DNA of 64,000 bases from Papilionanthe hookeriana x Papilionanthe teres (taxonomy: Eukaryota; Streptophyta; Magnoliopsida; Asparagales; Orchidaceae): contig CM040428.1 of NCBI GenBank assembly GCA_022702705.1, forward strand, positions 92,934,287-92,998,286, written 5' to 3'. The notes under the pieces are model-generated. The model was not told the DNA's origin. It was given only the letters and a program-made list of their open reading frames with translations, and ran no database searches. A program made the position numbers and the translations under genes. This document shows positions 1 through 12,487 of this stretch, in pieces; position 1 is the first letter of the stretch; each line of letters starts with the position of its first letter.

Positions 1-59
1 GTAGCAAGCTGGAGTGAATGCTGAGTAAAAGAGGAGAAGGAGGTGAGATGGGGAGTGAG

Positions 60-205
60 GTCAAAAGAGAGGGAAGAAGGATTGATGAGGGAGGGGAGAG
101 AGGAAAGAGAGATGCATGAGAGAAAATAAAGGAATAATGAGATGGATCAAAGCTGTGAGAGAGCAAGATGTGCGGGGAAATTTAGAGAGAGTGTGTGAGG
201 GGAGT
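60..205 (-). repeat. Landmark D, reversed copy near the left edge
   Basis: The reverse complement reads as landmark D. It has the gagcaagatgtg core at about 161-173, then the reversed 'ccatctcattatt' segment at about 135-147 and the reversed 'ttttctctcatgca' segment near 113-126. At the two CT-to-GA junctions at 21.46 and 42.35 kb the GA side also starts with this landmark, so a similar junction may lie just left of the window. Confidence 0.6.
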
Positions 206-519
206 GAGAGTGAGAGAGAGAAAGAAAGAGTGAGTGAAGAGAGAGTAGAGAGGAAAATAGAAGAAAAAGTAGAGAGAGACCGAGGGAACAAAAGAGAACA
301 CGCGAACAATGAAGAGAGATGAAATAGAAAGTGAGAGAGTGAGGAGGAAAGGGAGAAGATAGGACTGAAAGTGTGAGGAGCGAGAGAAGGAGAGAGGAAG
401 GCAGAAATAGAGAGAGAATAGAGACTGAAGGGGGATAGAATAGAATATAGTGAGTGAGAGGGAGGAGGATGATATAGAGTAGACAGGTGGCGAGATGGAG
501 GGGGCCAGGAGGGAGATCG

Positions 520-1860
520 AGAGAGAGACTGATTAATGAAAGAGGGAGAGAGGGAGGGAGAAGAGACAGAGATGGTTGGAGAGAAAGAGGAGCAGAGTGA
601 TAAGATAGTGATGAAAAAAAGAATAGAGATTGTGTGTGAGATAAAACACAGAGAGCAAAATAGAAAGAAAAGTGATAAATCATGAATAGAGAAAACATCG
701 AGAGAAGGAGAGAGGAGAAAGAGAGATAGATATCTGGAGTGAGAGGAGAGAGGGAAGAGAGACTAATAGAGGAGAGATAATAAGAGTGCTCACGAGAGAG
801 GAGGATTGACAGAAAGAGAGGAGTAAATTGAGTGAAATTTAGGAGAGAGAGACTTGGAGCAAGAAAAAGGAAAAGAAATAAATAGAGAGAAAAATAAAGA
901 GAGGTCGAGAGAAAAGGATTGATATTATATATACAAAATGAGTAAAGTGATAAGAGAGTGATGAAGGAGAGCGCATAGTGCGTGTGAGAGAAAAGAGAGA
1001 GAGAAATAGAGAAAGAAATAGTGATAAAGCATAACATAGAAAAGAGCTAGAGGGAAAGAAATGAGAATGAGAAAGGCTGGAAGAAGGGCTAAAGGAATCA
1101 AGAGTGTGGGAATGAGAGAGGAAGAGAGAGTGAGAGAGAAATAGAGAGAAAGGAATAATAGAGACAGAAAGTGAGAGACATGGAGGAGAGACTGAATTAA
1201 TGAAAGAGAGAGAGGAGGGAGAAGAGAGTGAGAGATGGCTGGAGAGAAAGAGGGAGCAGAGGATAAGAGAGTGATGAAAAAAGCAATAGAGATTGTGTGT
1301 GAGATAAAATGAGAGAGAGCAATATAGAAAGAAAAAGTGATAAACCATGAATAAGAAAAACAACTAGAGAAGAAAAGAGTGAGAAAGAGAGAGATAGATG
1401 GATGGAGTGAGAGGAGAGAGGGAAGAAAGACTAATAGAGGAGATAATAAGAGTGCTACGAGAGAGAGGATTATTAGGAAAGAGGAGTAAAGTGAGTGAAA
1501 TTTTGGAGAGAGAGACTTGAGCAAGAAAAAGGAAAAAGCAATAAATAGAGAAAAAAGAAGAGAGATTGAGAGAGTAGGATTGATGGTTATAGATACGTAG
1601 TGAGTAAAGTGATAAGAGAGTAAAGGGAAAGAGAGTGGGGGTAGAGAGTGTGTGTGAGAAAGAGAGAGAGAGAAATAGAGAAAGAAGTAAAGGATAAAGT
1701 ATAACATAGAAAAGAGCCAGAGAGGGAAAGAATGAGAATGAGAAATGTTGGAAGAAGGGAGTTAAAAGAATGGAAGAGTGTGGGAATGAGAGAGAAGAGA
1801 GAGTGAGAGAGAATAGAGAGTAAAGGAGTAATAGAGATAGAGTGAGAGACATGGAGAGAG
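520..1860 (-). repeat. Tandem duplication of about 0.67 kb (two copies)
   Basis: Copy 1 runs from about 520 to 1190 and copy 2 from about 1191 to 1860. Matching points are attaatgaaag at 532 and 1197, gtgataaa(t/c)catgaat near 672 and 1338, gagagagacttg near 845 and 1506, and gtgagagacatgga at 1171 and 1842. The offset stays between 661 and 671 throughout. The copies are clearly closer to each other than to other units, so this is a relatively young duplication inside the older array. Confidence 0.8.
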
Positions 1861-3000
1861 GGGTAGAAATGAGGTTCGGTGAACTGAAAAGATCGAGAAG
1901 GAGAGAGGGGGAGAGTGTGTGAGACAAAGAAAGAAGAGCGAGAAAGGGAGAGAGAGGGAGGAAGGAAGGAAATAAGAGTTTTGGGGAGAGAGGGAGAGTG
2001 AGGAGAGAGGAATAAGAGAGAGGCAAGATAGAATGAACATGGAGTGAGAAAAAGAGAGGGCATGAGGGAGTAAGAGTGAGAGTGAAACTAAAGAGGAGGA
2101 AGAGAAGCTAGAAAGGGAGAGACCGCGAGAGAGAAATAAAGAGAAAAGAGAGTAAGGGAAGAGTGAGTGAGAGATAGGGAAAGAGTGAGCAGGAGCGAGA
2201 GAGGGAGTAAGAGAGAGGGGAGGAGGAGAACAGGAGAAAGAGAGGGATGAAGGGAGTGAATGGGAGGGAGAATGAGAGAGACTCAGCGAGGGATAAAGGG
2301 AACATCAAAAGAGAATAGAAGAAAGAGTAAGAGAGATAAAAAGATGTGGAATAGAAAGTGAGAGAGAGGAAGAGAGTGAGGAGAAAGAGAGATAAAAGAG
2401 GTAGTGAGAGGGTTTAAAGAGAGAGAGAAGGAAAATGTAGGAGAGACTAAGGGAAGATCGAGTAAGAGTGAGGAGGGTATGAAGTAGGAGGAACGAGAGT
2501 ATATTGAGTAGGAAAGGGAGCAAGAAAGAGAGGATAAAGGTAAGGAGAGGGAGGGAGGTAGAGAAGTGAGAAAATGAGAGATGGAGGAGAGAGAGAGGGA
2601 GATAGAGCGAGAGAAAAGGAAAGAAAAGTAGAGGAGAGAGAGAGAGCAACAAAGTAGATTAAAAGAGATATATGATAAAAAAATAGAATAAAGAGAGAGA
2701 AAGAGGGAGTGAGAGAGTTAATAATGTAGGATGGAGTAAGGAGGGAGAGAAGAGAGGGAGAGAGAGCAAAACGGTAATAGATAGTGAGATTGAGAGCAAA
2801 ATATCGAACTAAAGAGGGTGAGAGGGAGAGAGATTAAGAGGAGGAGAGAGTGTATGGAGTGTACGAGATGGAGAGAGAACAGCGAGCTACACAAGGGAGA
2901 CTCTGTAGAGGGGCATGATGAGACATTGAGAGTATAGAGGGAGAGTAAGAGAGCGTTGAAGAGTACATTAGTGAGAGAGTGAACGAGATCCAGAGAAGTA

Positions 3001-3196
3001 GGAAAATGGGGAGTGAGGGAGAGAAGAAGATTTAAGGAAGGAAAAAAGAGAGCGGGACAAGAGATTGAAAGAGATGCTAGGAGGCTGGGAAGGGAGAGAG
3101 GAAAATAGAGTGAGGGAGAGAAGAAGATTTAAGGAAGGAAAAAAGAGAGCTGGACAAGAGATTGAAAGAGATGCTAGGAGGTTGAAGGGAGAGAGT
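3001..3196. repeat. Near-perfect 97-99 bp tandem duplication
   Basis: Copy 1 is 3001-3099 and copy 2 is 3100-3196. Shared segments include agaagaagatttaaggaagg and gattgaaagagatgctagga. I see only a few substitutions (agcggg versus agctgg, ctggga versus ttga) and a 2-bp indel. This is one of the most recent duplications visible in the window. Confidence 0.92.
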
Positions 3197-3645
3197 GCGA
3201 GAAAGGTGTTGGTGAGGAGAAGAGAGAAATAGAGAGCGAGAGCGAGGGGAGGGATTAAGATAGATATATATAGATAGAGAGAGGAGAACAAGAGTAAGTA
3301 AAGGAGAGGAGAGAAAGAGGAGATAGGGAGATGGACAGAGAGAGGGAGAGAAGGAGAGAGCGAGAGAAGTGTGAGAGATGAGAATTAATTAGAAAGAAGT
3401 GAGAGGATCGTGAGAGATAAAACTTAGAGAGCGAGAGAGGTGTGTATGAGTGTGAGAGAGTGATAGAGATCTAAAGAGAAAGCTTGGAGAGAGGGAGAAA
3501 GTGTCTGAGTTTGTGAGATGGAGAGAAGAGTGAGTTACATAAGGGAGGCCTAAAGAGGGTGAGATTGAGGGAGTGAGAATGAGAAGAGAGTGAGGCCGAT
3601 AAGGAGAACAAGTGTGAGAGGGTGAAGGAGATCTAAAGAGAAAGA

Positions 3646-6600
3646 CCCATAATGTCTTCCTTTCTCTCTCTATCCATCTTTCCCTCTCTCCTTCCTTACT
3701 CTTTCTTTCTCTCTCTCTCTCTCTTTTTGCTCCCTCTATTCTATTTCATTCTAACTTTACTCACTTCCTCTCTCTCTCTCTCTCTTTCTTGCGTTCTCTC
3801 TTGCTCTTTATTTTGTTGTCTTTTCTCTCTCCTCTCACTCTCTCTTCCTCTATCCCTTCTCTCTTGCTCTATCTCCCTCTTCCCTCTCTCTCACACAAAC
3901 AGCCTCTCTTCTCTCCCCATCCTCCTATGGACTTCCCCTCAACGTTTCCATCTCTCTCTCTCTCTCATCCATCGTCCCTTCACCCTCCCTCTCTCCCTCT
4001 CACTCACTTCCTCTTTATCTATTTTCTCCCCACTCTATTCTCTCTCAATTTTTCTCTCACTCCGACCATCACAACCTCTCATATAAATCTCTCTCACACC
4101 CTCTTTCACCTTTTGTTGTCTATCTCTTACTTTGTATTCGTTGGTCACTCTTCTTTCTTTCTCACACACTATCCCCACAAACACTTTCACTTGCCTCTCG
4201 CTTTCATTCAATTTCTATCATATACTCTCTCATTCTTCAAAATATCTTCCTACTCCCTTTCTTCTCCTTCTCTCAATTAAATACCTACCTCACTCCTCTC
4301 ATTAAATTTCACTCTCACTCTTACCCATCTCTTTCACCCCTTTTCTCTCCGTTCCCCCGTCTATCTCACTTTCACTCACTCTCTTTTCCTCCTACTCGCT
4401 CTTTTATTTATCGCCCTCCCTATCTCACTATCTTCCTAATTTTTCTCTCACTATCTCTCTCCTTCTGTCGCTCCCTCCTCTCTAAACTTAGCACACTCCC
4501 GCCTTTCTTCTTTCACTCTTTGTTATCTTTCTCTCACTTACTCGTACCGTTACTCCATCTTCTCACTATTTCGTTAGTCCATCCTCCTAGTCTCACTCCT
4601 CTATCCTCTCCTTCCTCCTACTCACACTTTCCTCTCTATATATATTGCACTTTCTCTCCCTCTCTCCCTCCTTCCCTCTCCCTAGCCCCTTTTACAACTC
4701 CTTCGCTCTTTTTATTATCCATTCATTTGCTCTCCATGTCTCTTCCCTTCTCGCTCACTCTCTTGCTCTATCTTCCAACACTCTATTTCTCTCTCTCACA
4801 CTCTCTCCCTCCCTCTCTCTCTTAAATCTTTCTCACAGCCTCTCTCTATCTCTTCCCATTTCCTTCTTTTTTACCACTCATGCTTTCTCTCACACTCTCT
4901 ATTATCTTTCTTTATTTCTCTCTATTTCTCCCTCTCTATTTCTCTTTATACTTTCCTTCTCATCTTTCTCTCACTCTCTCTTTCTCTCTCACTCCCACTC
5001 TATTCTTTACTCTTTCTATTCCTCTATCCCACATTGTGTCTCTCCATCTTTATTGCTTCAATCCCTCCCTCTATCTCTTTCTCTCTATTCTCTCCCTCCC
5101 TCACCTCATCCATTACTTTGTCCCTCCCTCCCTCCACTTCCCCATCTCCCTCTCTATCTCCCTCTTCATCTCCCTCTTACTCTCTCTCTGCTGCCTTCTA
5201 TTCTCTCTATCTTTCTTACCTCTCACTCACTCTCTACCCCATCATCCCCGCCTCTTTCTCTCTTTATTTCATTTTCACTCTCTATCACTATCTCTTACCG
5301 CTCGTTTGTAATCCATCTCACTCCCTCTCTATCTCTCTTTCTTGCTTACTTCATCACTCTCTCTCTCACACCCTTCCCATTTCTCTTTATGTCTTTATCT
5401 CTCTCTCACTCTCTCTCTCTCTCTCTTCTGATATATTTTATCCCCAACTACCTCTTTCACTCCCTACAACTCTCTCGATCTCCACTCTCCTTATCTCTTC
5501 GTCTCTATCTCACTCGCTCAATTTTTCTCTTTCTCATTCTCTTTCCCCAAGTCTTTCTTTATTTTTCTGACACACTCGCTTCTCGCTCCCACTTTCTTCC
5601 TCTACATTTCCCTCACGATCACTCTTTCTCCCTCTTCCTAATGTCATTTTTCCTCTATTTTGTTGCTTCCTCTTCTCTTTATTTTATATCTTTATCCCCC
5701 TCTCTATTGCTTCCCTTTGTCCCCCTTTCTCTCTCGCTCTCTCTCTCTCTCTCAACACACACTCACTCTCTCTCTCCCTCTCAATCACTTACCTCTTTAT
5801 TTCAATCTCATGTTCTACCCCTCCCCTCACTCACTCTCTTTCTATATGTTCCTCACTCTCTTTCTTTCATACTCCCTCCACCTCTCTCTTTTCTCATACA
5901 CACACTCTCTCTTTTGTCAATATTTTATAACTTCTTTCTTTCTCTATTTCTCTATTTCTTACGTACAATCTCTTGCTCTCTATATTTATCACTCATCCTT
6001 ATCCATTTACCCACTTTTCTCTCCAACCAACTCTCACTCTCTACCTCTTTCATTACTTCACTCTTCTCTATCTCCCTCTCATCCTCACACTCTCTGCATA
6101 TTCCCCTCAAATCTTCCTCTCTCTACCTCTATTTCACATGTTTTTCTCAATCTTCTCTGAGTCCATCTTCTTTCTCACTCTCCCTCCCTCCCACTCTCTC
6201 TTCAACCCCTCTCTATCTCTCCCTTCTAATGCACTCTTCAATCCCTATTCGCTCTCTCTTCAATCTCTATTTCACTTCTCTTTATCGTTTTCTTCCTCTC
6301 CCCTTGCCCCCACTCTATCTCTGCTCTTGCTTCTATCACCCTCTTCTTTCTTCATTCACTCCATAGCTACCTTATCTCACTCTCTATCACTCTCCCTCCC
6401 TCACACACTCACTCTCTGCTTTCACATATTTGCCTCTCCCTCATATCCATATCTTTGTTTCTTATATTATCTCATGGATCTCTCATTCCTCCTTGATCCC
6501 TCCCTCTTTCAATCCCCACTTCCCTCTCTTTCTCGCTCTCGATTTATCTTACTCCTCTCCCCACTCCTATCGCACTCACTCATTAACTCCCCGGCCTCTC

Positions 6601-9600
6601 TCTCATTTTCTCTATCGCTCTCTCTCACTCCATCTCTCTCGCTCTCTCCCACAATTTCTCTTCTACTTTTCTCTGCCGTAGATCTTCCCTCACTCTCTCT
6701 TCTCTTCCACTCGTCTTCCTTCATGCCCATGCATCAATCTCTTTCACTCTCTCTTTCTCTCTCTCATTTTACCCTCTCCCTCTCTCATCTATATGCCTTA
6801 TCACATTTTTACTTTCGCTCTCTCCCTCCGTCTTTATCTCACACACAATCTCTTACTCTCTTTTATCACTATTATTATTTTCTTCTTCCAACTATCACTA
6901 AATCTCTTCCTCCCTCCCTCTTTCTATCTCTCTCACCCTCTATCTCTCTCTATATCTCTCTCACTTTTCTCCTCTCACTCCCTATCTTTTTCTTAATTTT
7001 CCTTTATTCTCTCTTTTCTCTCTCGTTTTTGTCTTACTCTCACACCCTTTCCTCCTACTCACTTCTCAATCCCTATCGCTCCCTCCCTCTATCTCTCTCG
7101 TTTCTAGTTCACTCCCTCTCGCTCTCGCTCTTACTCTATATTTCTATTTAACTTTATCTTTTGCTTACTCTCTCTTTCCTCTCTATGGTCTCTCTACTTC
7201 TTTCTTCTATCACCATCTCTTTCTCTATATTTACTTCCACTATTTCTCTCCCACTATAACTCACTCTCTCCCTTAGTCTCTCTCCATCCCTCTCTCTCAA
7301 TTGCACTCACATCTCTCTTTACCCCTCATCCCCATGTCATTATTTCAGGATCTCTCTCTTCTCCTCTCGTCCTCGCCATTTTCACTCCATCCTTCCTCTC
7401 TTTCCCCTCTCCTCTTACACTTACTCACTCAATCGCCTCCCTCAATTTCATTTTCTCATCGCACTCTCCCATTCCCTTCTCTCTTGGTTTCCACTTCTGT
7501 CACTTTCTCTTCTCACTAATTCTCTCTTATTCTCCATAAACATTTCTCTCTCCCTCTATCATCCTTTTTAACTCCCACCTCCTTCCCACTTTCACCGCCA
7601 CTCTCTATATCTCAATATATCCTTCTCTCTCCATCTCTTTCTCACTCATTCTCTTAACTGGCCTTTATCGCCATCTTACCCAAACCTTTTCCTCTCTTGC
7701 TTCCTCTCTCCCTTAAATCTTTCATGCTTTCTCCCTCTCTCACTCCCTCTCTCCTCTGGCCGCTCCTCTATCTGAGCTCCCATTCTCACTCTTTCCTTAC
7801 TGTTGCCTCCATCTCTTTCTTTCTCTCTCTCTCACTTTCTTACTATGTCTCAATCTCTCTTGTTTCTCTCTACCACTTCGCACTCTCTTGCTACCTTTTC
7901 TCTCTTTTTACTCTTTCCCTCTATCTCTCTTTCTACCTCTCTTTTTTTCACTATCTTTCACTCTCTCAATTATGTTTCTACTTACCCTCTTGCTCCCTCT
8001 TTCTCTTTTTCACTCCATTATCTCCTTATATTCATCACCCCATCTCCCTCTACCTTCCTCTCATTCTCTATCTTTTTTCTCACCCCTTCTTCTTATTTAT
8101 TATTACTTTCCTCCTTATTATTTCATTTTCTATTTTCTCTCTAGTCCCCTCTCTTACCGTCTCTTACCTCACTCTCTATTCTTTCTCTATTTCTATTTCT
8201 TTTTTACTTCCTCCTTTCTGGCTCCCTCACTCTCTTCAATTTCACTCACCCTACTTCTTCCCTTCTCTTTATTTTTCTCGTGCTCTCTCACCCTTTTTTC
8301 TCTCCCTCTCTCTCTCACACCATCCCTCCCTAACTTTCTCTCTCTTACTCCATCCATCATTCTCTATTGCTCCTTCCTTTACTTTCCCCCACTCTTTCTT
8401 CAGCTTCACTCTCACTCTCACTGCCTCTTATCTCTTTCACAATATCTATTTCTCTCTTCCTCTTTCTTCGTTATCTCACTATTACTCTCTACTTTCACCT
8501 TCTCTCTTCTTCACCTTTTATCTTCCTATACCCCCCACTCTCTCCTTCTCTATTTTTCACACATGAATTTCTTCTTTTCTCTCTCTCTCACATTCTCTCC
8601 TCTTGCCCTCCTGGCTCTCCTTCTCTCTCTAACTCACTATTAATCTCTCTCATATCTCTTATTCACTCCCTCATTTGTGCCCTTTCTGGGTTCCATTTCT
8701 TGTCTCCCACCTTGTCTCCCTCTTTCACCATTCTTCTGTTCTTCCCCTTTCTTTACCCTTCACTAACATACTGTTACTTGATCTTTCCCACAACCTCTCT
8801 TCACTCCTCTACCATTAATCCTATCTCACCTTCAATTTCCAACTCTCATATTTTCTTTCACTCCTCTCACATTCTCTCTTTTCTCTCAACATCTCTTTCT
8901 CCCTCTTCTCCTTCTTCAATCTAATTTCACTCTCACTTCATCGCTCTCTTCCTCACCCTCTTTCTTAACCTGTCTATCTCCTACTCCCTCTTCTCTCGCT
9001 CACTTCTTTCCAAATTACTCTCTCACTCATTCGTTTGCTCCCCCTCTCCCTAAACTTAGCCCACTCCTTCGTCTCTTTCTCACTCTTAGTTATCCCCTCT
9101 CCCTTACTCTCTAAAATGTTGCTGCCTATTTTCTCACTATTCTCTCCCTCCCTCTCTCCCTCTCTCACATTATTTGTTATCCATTATTTTGCTCACCATC
9201 TCTCTCAATCTCACACTCTCTTACATTTTTGCTCCCACTCTCTCCTCAATCTTCTCATGACCTCCCTCTATCTCTCTATTTATTTCTTTTTCTTGACTTA
9301 CATCACTTTCTTTGACTAGCTTCCTCTTATGTTGCCTTTTATTCTCTCTCTTTCTCTCACTCTATCTCACACTCTCTCTGTTTCCTCCTCTCTTCCCTTC
9401 TTTCTCACTTTATATCCCCCACTCTCACCTCTCTCTCTCCATCTTTCTCTTTACCTCTTCTCTCTAATTATGCATCACCTTCTCTCACACATCTCTACCT
9501 CTCTCCCTCTACCTCTTTCACTCTCTCCTCTCTCTCCTCTCTCCATAGCTCACTCCCTTTACCTTACTCTTCTTTCACACCTCCCACTTTCTTGTTTTCT

Positions 9601-9940
9601 TCACTCCTCACTCACTCTCCTTCTTCTCATTATTCTCTTCCCTCACCCTCTCCATATCTCTTCCTATATCTCCCTCTCCGTTCACTCCCTCACTATCTTT
9701 TGCTCAATATTCGAGTCTCGTCTCTCTTTATTAATGCTTTACTCTCTGCCTCTCCCACCACCGCACACTTTTCAATCCCTGTCTTCGCTCCTATCTCTTG
9801 CTCTCTCTCTCTCTCTCTCTCTCTTCTTTCATATCTCTTTCTTTCCTTTCTCTCGCTTCGGCCCCTCTATGTTTCTCGTCTTGCTCTTTCTTCTATCCCC
9901 CTCTCTTCTTCGCTTCACTTCACTTATTCTCTCCTTATCT
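3646..9940 (+). repeat. CT-strand block 2 of the long-unit satellite
   Basis: The shown strand is mostly C and T; A is the chief minority base and G is scarce. Landmark D occurs at about 6415-6515 and, with a divergent second half, at 7293-7400. An E-like segment lies near 7650. A separate segment marked by ctaaacttagc.cactcc occurs at 4483 and again at 9051, about 4.57 kb apart. The longest open frame in the window (4645-6366, 573 codons) lies here and is a composition artefact made almost only of Ser, Leu, Phe, Pro, Tyr, His, Thr and Ile. Confidence 0.95.
9801..9824 (+). repeat. (CT)12 microsatellite tract
   Basis: An uninterrupted CT run inside the CT block, about 115 bp before the switch to GA near 9940. 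Confidence 0.95.
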
Positions 9941-11903
9941 AAAGCGCAAGGGAGAGCGAAAGAGAGTGAGAGAGTTAGATAGGGAACTAAGAGAGTGTGA
10001 GAGAGAGAGAGGGTGGAATAGTGGAGAGAATGGGTGATAAAAGGATAGATAGAGAGGGATATAAAGAAAGTGCTTGAAAGGAAGTATGTGACATAAGGGA
10101 GACCTAAAGAGAGAAACTAAGAGGGAGGAGCAAGATAGACTGAAAAAAAGAGAAATAAAGTGAGATAGAGAAAGATTGGGAGGTGACCTTGATAGAAAGG
10201 AGTGTTTCGAGAGAAGAGGACATAAGAGAAGGAAGGAAAGATGGGGAAGAGATAGAAAGAGAGAGATTAGAATGAATGGATTCGACCGAGAGCATGCATA
10301 GGACAGAGAAGAGGGTTGGAGTGGACAGAGAGTGAATGATGGAGAGAAAGAGAGAGAGGAGGGGAGATAGAGAGAAATACTCGTAGAAGAAAAAGGAGTA
10401 AAATATATAGTAAGTGAGATGGATGTAAAGTGAAGAGAATGAGGAGAGAGGGGAACAGAGGTATGGCGGATGGAGAGAGTGAGAGTGAGGGAGAGAGAGA
10501 GAGAGAAAGTGCATGCATATGAGAGAGTGAAGAGATTGTGAGAAATACTGAAAGTGCTGATAGAGCCAGGAAGGGAGAGGGGTTAAAGTGTGGGATAATA
10601 GAGAGAAAGAGTAAGAGAAAAGAGAATAGAGTAGCATAAGCGAGTAAGAAAGAGACAAAGAGAGAGAATAAAGAGTGAGAAAAGGAGAGGGAAGGAGTAG
10701 ATTGAGATTGAAATTGAATAACGAGAGAGACGGACCAATTAATAGAGATAAAATAGAGAGAAAATAGTGAGTAAGGAAATAAAGAGTAAGAGAGAGGGGG
10801 AGAGAGAATGAGAGAGTGCGAGAAAGAATAAGAGAGAAAGGTAGACCGTTGTGAAACAGGAGCAGGTAGAGGTGGTGTTAGAAAATGATAGTAGTTAAGG
10901 GTTAAATTGAGAGAGAGTGAGAGAATATAGGTTTAAATTGGTAAATAGAGAGAGAGATAGAGATATAGCATGAGATAGAGGGGGAGAGAGATAAGATGGT
11001 TAGAAAGAAACGAAAAGTGAGGCAAAAGAGAGCAAGAGAGATCGATAGAGAGAGCTAAAAAAAGTGATCGAGATAGAGGAAGTTTGAGAATGTATGTGTT
11101 TGAGAGAAATGGAGAAAGGGGAGGGAGGAAGAGTGATAGTGAAATTAAAGAGAGAGACAGAGATGGTGAAAACGGAGATAAAATGAGAGATGCGAGAGAA
11201 AAATCATGAGGAAGGAGAGAGAGAGAGAGGGATAATGTAAGAGTGAGAAAGGAAGAAAAGGAAAGGGAGAGACTGTGTGAGAGAGAAATTGAGTGAAGAG
11301 AGAGTGAGAGAGGAAAAAGAGAGCAAGAGAGAGTGAGAGAGAGTGACAAGATAGAGAGAGATAGAGTGTGTGAGAGAGATGGACAAGAGAGCAAGGCGGG
11401 GAAGGAGGGAGGAAGTGAAATAAGGAGAAAGGGAGGCAGGGAGGATGGGAGAGAAATGTATGATAAAGTGAGAAAAATGAGAATAAGATGAAAGTGAGAG
11501 ATAGAGGAAGAGATGAAAGGGATCAAAGAGAGAGAGGAAGTGGGAGAGAAGTGACGGATAAAGAGCAAGAGAGTGAGCATGGGAGGGAGAGAAAGATATA
11601 TAATTAAAGTGGGAGATTGTGAAAAGAATAGTAAGGCAAAAAGAGGAGATATACGAAGAGAGAATGAGAGAGGGAGGGAGGAGCAAGAGGGAGGGGTGAG
11701 AGTGAAAGAGATTTGTGTGTGAAGGTTTGAACAATGAAAGAGAGAAGAGGTAGAGCTTGAAAGAGAGAGTTGAGAGTAGGATTGAAAGAGAGAGTAGGGA
11801 GAGAGGGAGAGTGAGAGAGAGTGAGAGATAGAGTGTGAGAAGGTTAAGAAAAGGAGAGAGTAAGAAAAAGAGAGATAGAGGGTAATAGTAAGGGAGAGAG
11901 TGA
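9941..11903 (-). repeat. GA-strand block 3 of the long-unit satellite
   Basis: GA-rich strand shown. A variant of the gctacataagggagacc motif is at 10088. The last 60 bases before island 1, reverse-complemented, match the segment that precedes landmark F in other units: cactctctcccttact followed by an accctctatctctct-like stretch, as near 46570, 19075 and 56330. This places the left edge of island 1 within the unit. Confidence 0.93.
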
Positions 11904-12208
11904 CTATAAAGCTTGAGATGGTCGACTTAAACCACAACCGACCGTGCCGACTTAGATAGTATTGTCATTCGAGAAGGCTCATGATTATTAAACCGAGTTA
12001 TCCGGTATGCTTTCTGCTACAAAGAACTAACTAGAAATTCAAATAAGGTTCTTTCAAGTGAAGCACCCATAGTTTAGTCGTGTAGCTATAAAGCCCGAGG
12101 TGTCCTTTGTTAAGTACCACAACCGATCAACGACTAGATAGTATGGTCAATCGAGAAGGCCGGATCTTCGTGTGATCTCGATTCATTTATGAAGCTATTT
12201 TACGTGTT

Positions 12209-12299
12209 CGACTTTATTCACAAGCATGAGGAAAGCTATTTGTCTGACCATATTCACAATGGCGTGATAATTGTAGCCTCTATGCGACCGTATGCACAA
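12209..12299 (+). repeat. Short repeat with 36-40 bp spacing inside island 1
   Basis: Three related 15-mers occur at 12209 (cgactttattcacaa), 12245 (tgaccatattcacaa) and 12285 (cgaccgtatgcacaa), spaced 36 and 40 bp. They account for part of the extra length of the second long copy in island 1. Confidence 0.75.
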
Positions 12300-12487
12300 A
12301 AGTAGAGATTGAGTAAATGCTAGACTATCTCATGTAGTTTCGAGGTATATATTATGCTCTTTCATAAAGAATCGACTACAACATGTTTTCCATCAAAAGA
12401 AGAACTGAAAGTTTAATCAGGTGGCTATAAATTCCAAGATATCTTGATTAAGATGGCTACTGTTAGCCAATTGCAATGCTCTAATAA

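Larger units (their letters stand above)
1..3645 (-). repeat. GA-strand block 1 of the long-unit satellite
   Basis: The shown strand is mostly G and A, with T as the main minority base and C rare. The block opens with a reversed copy of landmark D (about 60-205). It contains a 0.67-kb tandem duplication (520-1860), reversed C landmarks near 660, 1020, 1340 and 1710, and a 97-bp tandem duplication (3001-3196). The motif gctacataagggagacc recurs in variant form at 2886 and 3534. Open frames here translate only to Arg/Glu/Gly/Lys-rich or Ser/Leu-rich strings, so no gene is called. Confidence 0.95.

Noticed and set aside
147..1037. 296-codon minus-strand open frame in the first GA block
   Set aside because: Same composition artefact, read from the CT strand of a GA block. 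It crosses the boundary of the 0.67-kb duplicated unit.
4645..6366. 573-codon open frame in the CT block
   Set aside because: The translation is almost only Ser, Leu, Phe, Pro, Tyr, Thr, His and Ile with no domain. CT-rich sequence rarely forms TAA, TAG or TGA, so long frames occur in several phases by chance.
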